Shown piece after piece: positions 30,342 through 35,532 of a stretch of 35,532 nucleotides of DNA. The notes beneath the pieces were generated by a model that was not told where the DNA came from, searched no databases, and was given only the letters and a program-made list of their open reading frames with translations. The DNA lies in the NCBI GenBank assembly GCA_005240075.1, contig SBBF01000067.1:1-35532 (forward strand), in the 5' to 3' direction. The DNA is from Nitrospira sp. (GTDB lineage Bacteria; UBA10199; SBBF01). Position 1 is the stretch's first letter, and each line of letters begins with the position of its first letter. The position numbers were made by a program, and so were the translations under genes.

Positions 30342-31283
30342 TTATTGAACCACGAAATGAAAGGGATCGGCGGGAATGCCATCGACATGAACTTCGTAGT
30401 GAAGATGGGGACCGGTGGAGGAGCCGCTGCTGCCGACAGCGGCAATGGTGGTGCCTCTTTTGATTTCATCCCCCTCTTTGACAAAAATTTGGGAATTGTG
30501 CCCGTAGACGGTGGTCAGTCCATAACCATGATCCAGAACAATGAGCCGTCCATAACCACCGCGAAAGTCGGCATACAAAACTTTTCCATCGGCCGGCGCT
30601 TTGACGGGAGTTCCCACCGGGGAGGCGATATCCAGCCCATAATGCATCCTGTAAGCACCTGAATAGGGGGCTTTTCTCATTCCAAAATCGGAGGTGATCC
30701 ATCCCGCCACCGGCATCAGGTTCGGGTTCGATTGCATAAAACGAATTTTGTCGGCATTTAATTCATAAATCTCTTCAATGTTTTTGTTCAGTCCCGCAAT
30801 CCGGTCAGAAAAATCGCGAATGCCGGTATGGATCATCCCCAGAGACAAGTGATCTCCCTGCTCCAACAGCGTGCTGACGGTTTTACGGTCAGGGATATGA
30901 GAATGATGTTCGTCGGGAAGGATGATTCCTTCAGGGATGGGACCAAGCCCCGCTTCCATTTCTCCCAGTTCCATGTCCATCGTCTGTTCCAGAGAGCCGA
31001 GAGAGTCTTCCAGTTTGGCCAGTGATCGTTCCAACCCGGACAGCTTGGAGGCAATGATTTCTTTTTCTTCCAACACCTGCCGGTTTTCATTCAACTGTCT
31101 CTTGGAGCCGACCAGTTCATTCTGAAAATAAACTGAAAGAAGAAACGAACCGGCAATGAGCGGAATCGACAACATTCCCCCCAATACCATCAACCGAATT
31201 GTAAACGAAGAAATCCGAAAACGCCTGGTTCGAGCCGGATCCCGCTGGGGTATGACAATAATATGAAAACCGCCTGTTAGCAT
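30342..31283 (-). CDS. M23 family (LytM/NlpD-like) peptidase, membrane-anchored
   Basis: 313 residues. One transmembrane helix (about 27-50) follows a basic cytoplasmic start. A coiled-coil region (about 55-110, ELVGSKRQLNENRQVLEEKE...) precedes the C-terminal LytM domain (about 195-310). The zinc motif is complete: MHYGLDIASPVGTPV (H-x3-D), YGHNSQ and GPHLHYEV (H-x-H). It would cleave peptide cross-bridges in the periplasm or act as a divisome regulator; an intact site favours the former. The upstream region has a GCCGATAATA box and repeat relative F. AGAGGGTGAGAG precedes the ATG. Confidence 0.92.
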   Translation of the reverse strand: MLTGGFHIIVIPQRDPARTRRFRISSFTIRLMVLGGMLSIPLIAGSFLLSVYFQNELVGSKRQLNENRQVLEEKEIIASKLSGLERSLAKLEDSLGSLEQTMDMELGEMEAGLGPIPEGIILPDEHHSHIPDRKTVSTLLEQGDHLSLGMIHTGIRDFSDRIAGLNKNIEEIYELNADKIRFMQSNPNLMPVAGWITSDFGMRKAPYSGAYRMHYGLDIASPVGTPVKAPADGKVLYADFRGGYGRLIVLDHGYGLTTVYGHNSQIFVKEGDEIKRGTTIAAVGSSGSSTGPHLHYEVHVDGIPADPFHFVVQ

Positions 31284-31392
31284 CTCTCACCCTCTAATAA
31301 ATGGGGGCTTTACCTCCGGCGCCCCCATACCCCCCGTGGATTCGCTCGGACTGGCCCCAGTGGGGCTGGCAAAGCCAGATCCTCGCTCATAT
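31284..31392 (-). repeat. Partial relative of the structured repeat, copy F (upstream of M23 peptidase)
   Basis: In sense direction: GAGCGAGGAT, CTGGC-TTT-GCCAG (31378-31366), GCCCC-ACT-GGGGC (31366-31354), then further down ATGGGGGC (31328-31321), a 12-base loop and GCCCCCAT (31308-31301). That loop contains a perfect GGAGG. Only the CTGGC/GCCAG part aligns with copies A-D. Confidence 0.55.
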
Positions 31393-31424
31393 CCCAATTA
31401 TAAAGAACCATTACCCTCTTAATG

Positions 31425-31454
31425 TATTATCGGCAGAAACTGTATAAAGGTTGC
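31425..31454 (-). promoter_or_regulatory. Candidate promoter with GCCGATAATA box (upstream of M23 peptidase)
   Basis: On the minus strand GCAA (31454-31451) lies 20 bases before GCCGATAATA (31434-31425). This is the same arrangement as at 6692-6719 and 8174-8200 on the plus strand. The leader to ATG 31283 would be about 135 bases and would include copy F. Confidence 0.45.
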
Positions 31455-31510
31455 TAAAAAAATGCAAGAAAAATAAATCGTATCCTATTGAATTTACTCG
31501 GCTTTAAAAA

Positions 31511-32278
31511 TCAGCCTGTTGGATCGGTCACCACCATCATCAAAACGGTGATGTTATCCTCCCCCCCCTTCTCGTTGGCCAAATCAATCAATTTACGGCA
31601 GGCCTCCTTCAAGGGATAAGAAATCACCGTTTTTTTGATCTCCGCGTCATCCACCATGTTCGACAGGCCGTCGGTGCAGAGCAAAAATTTATCCCCCAAC
31701 TGGACATCAAAGGTTCTCACATCAATTTCAACTTCCTCCTGATACCCGACAGAGCGGGTAATCACATTTCTGAGTTTGTGCCCTTTGGCATCTTTTTGGG
31801 AAATGAGCCCCGCCTTGACCTGTTCATTCACCAGGGAATGATCGCTGGTAATTTGAATCATCTCTTTTTCACGAAACATGTAAGCGCGCGAATCCCCCAC
31901 ATTGGCAATATAGGCCTTGCCATTCTCAAAAAGCGCTGCCACGGTCGTGGTCCCCATTCCTTTCAGCGATGAATCGTACAATGCCCTGTCGTAGATTTTT
32001 TTGGAAGCCATCTGGATGGCGTAATTGATTCTGTCCCCCATCTGCGCTTCCTCGGTGTTGACTCCTGAAATAACCGTTGCTTCCGGATCGGAGGTAAGGC
32101 TCCTGATCGTCTCTTCAATAGTCTGAACCGCCATTCTGCTGGCAAACTCTCCCCCCGAATGTCCCCCCATCCCGTCCGCAATGATGTAGAGATTCAAATC
32201 CTCGTTGATCAGCAGAGAATCTTCGTTTTGTTTTCTTTTTCGGCCAACGTCCGTCAACCCGCAAGGCATGATTTTCAT
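31511..32278 (-). CDS. PP2C-family serine/threonine phosphatase (Stp-like)
   Basis: 255 residues of a metal-dependent protein phosphatase. The signature motifs are all present: GLTDVGRKRKQNEDSLL, IIADGMGGHSGGEFAS, GMGTTTVAALF, IANVGDSRAYMF, ITSDHSLVNEQ, FLLCTDGLSNMV and GGEDNITVLMM, including the metal-binding Asp residues. The open frame begins at TTG 32296, but ATG 32278 with GGGAAAG upstream gives the family N-terminus. In bacteria such enzymes reverse Hanks-type kinase phosphorylation; no kinase gene lies in the window. It has its own strong promoter and a leader hairpin. Confidence 0.93.
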   Translation of the reverse strand: MKIMPCGLTDVGRKRKQNEDSLLINEDLNLYIIADGMGGHSGGEFASRMAVQTIEETIRSLTSDPEATVISGVNTEEAQMGDRINYAIQMASKKIYDRALYDSSLKGMGTTTVAALFENGKAYIANVGDSRAYMFREKEMIQITSDHSLVNEQVKAGLISQKDAKGHKLRNVITRSVGYQEEVEIDVRTFDVQLGDKFLLCTDGLSNMVDDAEIKKTVISYPLKEACRKLIDLANEKGGEDNITVLMMVVTDPTG

Positions 32279-32292
32279 AATTTCTTTCCCGC

Positions 32293-32322
32293 GCAAATCG
32301 CTGGCCTAGCCAGTCGATTTGC
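32293..32322 (-). repeat. Leader hairpin with repeat-like core, copy G (upstream of PP2C gene)
   Basis: GCAAATCG (32293-32300), CTGGC, CTA loop, GCCAG, a bulged T, and CGATTTGC (32315-32322): a 13-bp stem with one bulge. Its core is the CTGGC/GCCAG stem shared with copies A-F. It lies between the promoter and the Shine-Dalgarno of the PP2C gene. Confidence 0.6.
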
Positions 32323-32335
32323 TTATTCATAACAT

Positions 32336-32364
32336 TATATAAAGAATAAAAAAAGAGGGGTCAA
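32336..32364 (-). promoter_or_regulatory. Sigma-70-like promoter of the PP2C gene
   Basis: On the minus strand TTGACC (32364-32359), 17-base spacer, TATATA (32341-32336), which overlaps TATAAT at 32339-32334 with a 19-base spacing. The leader of about 50 bases includes hairpin G. Confidence 0.7.
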
Positions 32365-32384
32365 TAAAATAGACGGCATGAATT

Positions 32385-33716
32385 TTATGCACCGCTGACA
32401 GAGGCCTCTTCGACCAGAAAAGAGGGGGAACCGGTTGATCCAAAAAATTTCAGGTCATCGGCCACCGCAATGATTTTTGAAAAAATGTGATGAAGGTTAT
32501 CGGTCAACGCCACGGAACGGAAAGGAGGCCCCTTCTTCCCCTGTTTAACCTCAAAACCCTGAACGCCGACGCTGAAATCGCCGGAGATCGGATCGGCCGT
32601 GTGCATACCAATGACCTCCGTAATCAGCAGTCCATTCCCCATTTTTTTCATCAACGCTTCTTGCGAGTCAGATCCTGGATGAAGATAAAAATTGCTGGAA
32701 GTCAATTGAGGAACCGATGTCGCTTTTTCACGAAACGCGTTGCCGGTCGATGGGGTTCCCTCTTTTTTCCCCCAGGTTCGATCGTAGAGAAGTGCTTTGA
32801 CCACCCCCCTTTCGATCAAGAGAGTTTCCTGACAGGGGGTCCCCTCATCATCGATCGGCTGGGTCGCTTCCCCCTTGGGATAAAGACCATTATCGATCAG
32901 AGTAACCGAATCGGCGTAAATTTTTTTACCCATTTTTCCGATCAAAAACGAATTTTTTTTATGGACGTTTTCTGCTGTCATGCTGGGGCTCAACACTTCT
33001 AGCATTTCGCCCCCCACCTGTTGGTTCATAATCACCGGGCCGCGATAATTGGGAATTCTTTTTCCCCCCAAAAGGGCCACCGCCTGGGAGGCGGAAAGTT
33101 GAGCCAAGGCCTGGGAATTCAAGTCTGAAAAAAAAGGGGAATAAAACGACTCAAAGGAAGTTTCCGATTCTTCCCCCTCTTCCGCCACCGCCATCAAGCT
33201 GATTGAGAAACCGGTCGATTCAAAACTAGCTTCCAACCCCGCTGAATTGACCAAAAGCGTTTCTTCTTTTGAGTCAGAGTAAGTGGCATAGCGGACCCTT
33301 TGAATGCGGGGGTCAAAGCGGCGGGCCTCCTCCTCCAGTGCAAGTGCCGTTTGCAAACGTTGTAAAGCAGTGATCGACTCAAAGGCTTGATCCCGATTTT
33401 TGAGGCCGGGAAGAGAATCCATTTTTTGAACCATCTGGAAAAATGGATTCACCTCCATCACCAACGCGGTGCTCCGGGTATTGTGGACGATTGAATCAAG
33501 AGCGGTATCCGAAAAATCGGTTCCATAACCAAAACCGACCCGCTGATTTTCAACGATTCTCAAACCGAAGCCGATCGTATTTTGATTTTCAAGCGCGTTT
33601 AATTTCAAATCTTTGACCTCAATTGTTGTGCCCTGACTCTGTTTCACAAAAATTTCATAATGCCTGATTTTTTGTTTCGCCAGGACCTCTTTGATTTTTT
33701 GGAGTTCTGTTTTCAT
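32385..33716 (-). CDS. pmbA: TldD/PmbA family protein, PmbA (TldE) type
   Basis: 443 residues. PmbA/TldE partners with TldD to degrade or process peptides such as microcin B17 and the CcdA antitoxin. The sequence has the family N-terminal region (LKLNALENQNTIGFGLRIVE), the middle domain (GGKRIPNYRGPVIMNQQVGGEMLEVLS) and the C-terminal LTSSNFYLHPG, GLLITEVIGMHTADPISGDFSVGVQGF. The metal motif HExxxH of TldD is absent, as expected for the PmbA/TldE half. No tldD gene is in the window. Its ATG overlaps the recN stop (ATGA, 33713-33716). Confidence 0.93.
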   Translation of the reverse strand: MKTELQKIKEVLAKQKIRHYEIFVKQSQGTTIEVKDLKLNALENQNTIGFGLRIVENQRVGFGYGTDFSDTALDSIVHNTRSTALVMEVNPFFQMVQKMDSLPGLKNRDQAFESITALQRLQTALALEEEARRFDPRIQRVRYATYSDSKEETLLVNSAGLEASFESTGFSISLMAVAEEGEESETSFESFYSPFFSDLNSQALAQLSASQAVALLGGKRIPNYRGPVIMNQQVGGEMLEVLSPSMTAENVHKKNSFLIGKMGKKIYADSVTLIDNGLYPKGEATQPIDDEGTPCQETLLIERGVVKALLYDRTWGKKEGTPSTGNAFREKATSVPQLTSSNFYLHPGSDSQEALMKKMGNGLLITEVIGMHTADPISGDFSVGVQGFEVKQGKKGPPFRSVALTDNLHHIFSKIIAVADDLKFFGSTGSPSFLVEEASVSGA

Positions 33717-35395
33717 TTTTGTGATATTTTAAGCATCTCACGAGCATGTTCTCTGGCTTTCGCGGAAACGACCGCTCCTCCCAACATGCGGGCCAGTTCA
33801 TTTTCCCGATCGTTCCCCTCAACCTGCCTGGCTGTCGTCCGGGTCCGTTTGTTCGTTTCCCCTTTTTCAATCACATAATGATGATCCGCGTGAGAGGCCA
33901 CCTGGGGGAGGTGGGTCACGCAAATGACCTGACCGGCATGCGCCAGTTGCTTTAATTTTTTTCCAACCACATCGGCTGTTGCTCCTCCAATCCCCGCATC
34001 GACTTCATCAAAAAAATAAGTGATCGAATCTTCATCCGACCTTAACACCTGCTTGATGGCGAGTAAAATCCGTGACAGTTCGCCCCCCGAGGCAATTTTC
34101 GCCAGAGAACGAAATCCTTCCCCCGTATTTGGGGCTATTTCAAAAAAAACCTGGTCAAAACCTGTCGGCGTGCACTGCCGCGTATCTCGATTTTTGGCTC
34201 TTTCCACCACGACGCGAAAGCCCGCTTTGTCCATAGCCAGATCGGCCAACTCCCGGGCGACCCCCTTTTCCAGAATACGGGCTTTTTTGTTCCTCTCCAA
34301 CGAAACGGCCAGGGCCTGATCGAGAAGTTTCCGGGAAAGCGCTTCCCACTCTTTTTGCAGATCGCTCAATCGATCATCAACATTTTCTAATTGATCGAGT
34401 CTTTGGGCCATCTCATCCCTCTTTTTTTTGATCTCTCCAATCGAGCCCCCAAATTTTTTCTTTAATTTGTGAATCAGATAGAGCCGGGCCTCGATTTCTT
34501 CCAACCGCCCCGGTTCCACGTCGATTCTGTTTTTGTACTTCGAGAGAAAAAAAGAGGCTTCTTCCGCGTGCCGGCGGGCTTGGTCCACCAGCTCAAATCC
34601 CTCCTTCAAAGAAGGATCCAGATCGTATCCTTTTTTTAATTTCTGGAGCAATCCCCCCAATTGACAAACTACCGATGTCTCCCGCTCGGTCAAACAGGTT
34701 TCGGCTTGAGAGGTCAACTCATAAAAAAAACCGGCGTTTTTGGCTCGCGCTTTTTCTTCCAGCAATTGTTCCTCCTCCTCATCGTTATCGAATCTCCCCG
34801 CCTCAATTTCCTTCAACTGAAAACGCAAAAAATCAATTTCTTCCTCTTTTTTCTGGCTCTTCTGTTTGAGTTCGGCGATTTCATGATCCATTTTCTTAAA
34901 ATCATCAAATGTTGTCTTGTATGGACAGAGCAGTTTTTGAATGGAGGGATCCTGATCCAGCAAACTCGCATGATGGTTCGTCTTCAAGAGAAGCTGACTT
35001 TCATGTTGCCCGGAAAGATCAACCAGGGGACGGGTCAGCTCCTCCAACTGGACCAAAGTAATGGTTCGACCATTCGCGTAAATCCGGGAACGCCCCTCAG
35101 CCGACAGGATTCTTCTTAAAATAAGTTCGTTCCCTTCCTCAAGCCCCTCGTCAACCAATCGTGTTTGGATTTTATTGTTATGAGAGATGTCAAAAATAGC
35201 TTCGATCATCGCCTCGCCGCTGCCCGCACGGATCAAATCAAGATCGGCCCTCTCCCCCAACAGAAGGCCCAGAGCCTCCACTAATATCGATTTCCCGGTC
35301 CCTGTCTCTCCCGAAATCACGGTGAATCCCTGCTTGAATTGAAGCCTTAATTCTTCAATCAGGGCAAAATTTTTAATGGAGAGTTCGACGAGCAT
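33713..35395 (-). CDS. recN: DNA repair protein RecN
   Basis: RecN is an SMC-like ATPase that acts early in double-strand-break repair. The 560 residues have the N-terminal Walker A VISGETGTGKSILVEAL (about 26-42), a long coiled coil (about 155-370), and the C-terminal ABC signature ASGGELSRILLAIKQVL with Walker B TYFFDEVDAGIGGATADVVG and a final CVTHLPQVA. The length is typical (about 550). The ATG at 35395 is forced by an upstream in-frame stop, although GAGG directly abuts it. No LexA-like box was recognised upstream. It is co-transcribed with pmbA. Confidence 0.96.
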   Translation of the reverse strand: MLVELSIKNFALIEELRLQFKQGFTVISGETGTGKSILVEALGLLLGERADLDLIRAGSGEAMIEAIFDISHNNKIQTRLVDEGLEEGNELILRRILSAEGRSRIYANGRTITLVQLEELTRPLVDLSGQHESQLLLKTNHHASLLDQDPSIQKLLCPYKTTFDDFKKMDHEIAELKQKSQKKEEEIDFLRFQLKEIEAGRFDNDEEEEQLLEEKARAKNAGFFYELTSQAETCLTERETSVVCQLGGLLQKLKKGYDLDPSLKEGFELVDQARRHAEEASFFLSKYKNRIDVEPGRLEEIEARLYLIHKLKKKFGGSIGEIKKKRDEMAQRLDQLENVDDRLSDLQKEWEALSRKLLDQALAVSLERNKKARILEKGVARELADLAMDKAGFRVVVERAKNRDTRQCTPTGFDQVFFEIAPNTGEGFRSLAKIASGGELSRILLAIKQVLRSDEDSITYFFDEVDAGIGGATADVVGKKLKQLAHAGQVICVTHLPQVASHADHHYVIEKGETNKRTRTTARQVEGNDRENELARMLGGAVVSAKAREHAREMLKISQK

Positions 35396-35475
35396 CCTCG
35401 TTTACTAAAACATGCTCCTACAGGACGGTCAAAGAAAATCTGGTAATGCCTCAGTTTCACCTTGCCAAGAGAATT

Positions 35476-35524
35476 AACCCCCGAAGGGGGTTCAAGGAAT
35501 GTAGCCGTGGGTGTCAACCCACGG
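35476..35524. repeat. Two adjacent perfect hairpins upstream of recN
   Basis: AACCCCC-GAA-GGGGGTT (35476-35492) and CCGTGGGT-GTCA-ACCCACGG (35505-35524). Neither is followed by a T run on either strand. They lie 80-130 bases before the recN start and may be intergenic repeats or the 3'-end structure of a gene outside the window. The rest of 35396-35532 holds no gene. Confidence 0.65.
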
Positions 35525-35532
35525 AACAGGCA

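Noticed and set aside
35396-35460. LexA-type box before recN
   Set aside because: No sequence close to a known LexA operator was found; recN SOS control cannot be claimed.
1-35532. tRNA, rRNA, CRISPR arrays, transposases or integrases
   Set aside because: None was recognised on either strand; the direct repeats seen are not spaced like CRISPR and no transposase-like frame is present.

Overview
The window reads like a chromosomal segment of a Gram-negative bacterium of moderate GC content, most likely deltaproteobacterial in the broad sense. It encodes lipoprotein N-acyltransferase, an OmpA-family outer-membrane protein, PilZ and HD-GYP signalling proteins, futalosine-pathway menaquinone synthesis (MqnE) and a citramalate synthase next to aspartokinase. 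This placement is inferred from gene content; no rRNA or tRNA gene was seen. Most genes are on the minus strand and form short, tightly overlapped operons, often with 4-bp ATGA overlaps.

Layout. 1-6492 (minus): yjbQ-like, phoH, 7TM-HD phosphodiesterase, ybeY, lnt and prfB; prfB is cut by the window edge and carries the classic +1 programmed frameshift. 6741-9228: a lytic transglycosylase, a PilZ protein, a small exported protein, and a secreted Gly/Pro-repeat protein with one EF-hand loop. 9302-14406: a VKOR-DsbA fusion coupled to a thiolase, a convergent histone-deacetylase-like hydrolase, and an HD-GYP response regulator coupled to a CruF-like carotenoid gene. 14403-16831: an orphan degenerate receiver, mqnE and a Lon N-terminal-domain protein. 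16897-18956: an accessory patch holding a DUF4143-type ATPase flanked by 25-bp direct repeats and a Phd/PIN toxin-antitoxin pair. 19112-20980: an unusual long Glu/Leu-dehydrogenase-like protein. 21307-21855: an AbrB/RelE-type toxin-antitoxin pair. 21852-25759 (minus): cysteine desulfurase, mnmA, rnc and era. 25916-27271: OmpA-family porin. 27374-30174: lysC-cimA. 30342-35395: M23 peptidase, PP2C phosphatase, then recN-pmbA.

The most striking non-coding signal is a family of structured intergenic repeats, all in the same orientation and each abutting the start of a minus-strand gene (prfB, yjbQ-like, era, cysteine desulfurase). In these four copies the repeat itself ends in the Shine-Dalgarno sequence and start codon (GGGAAGGTATATAATG or a close variant). 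Three further partial relatives precede lysC, the M23 peptidase and the PP2C gene. The stems show compensatory changes (CTGGC/GCCAG versus CGGGC/GCCCG), and neighbouring stems compete for the same segment. This is a candidate cis-regulatory RNA family that spread as a repeat.

Other regulatory structure: several near-consensus promoters lie so close to start codons that the mRNAs should be leaderless or nearly so (ATPase, antitoxin, Lon-domain protein, HD-GYP regulator). Palindromic operators sit on the promoters of the ATPase and the antitoxin. A GCCGATAATA box is shared by three envelope-related genes.
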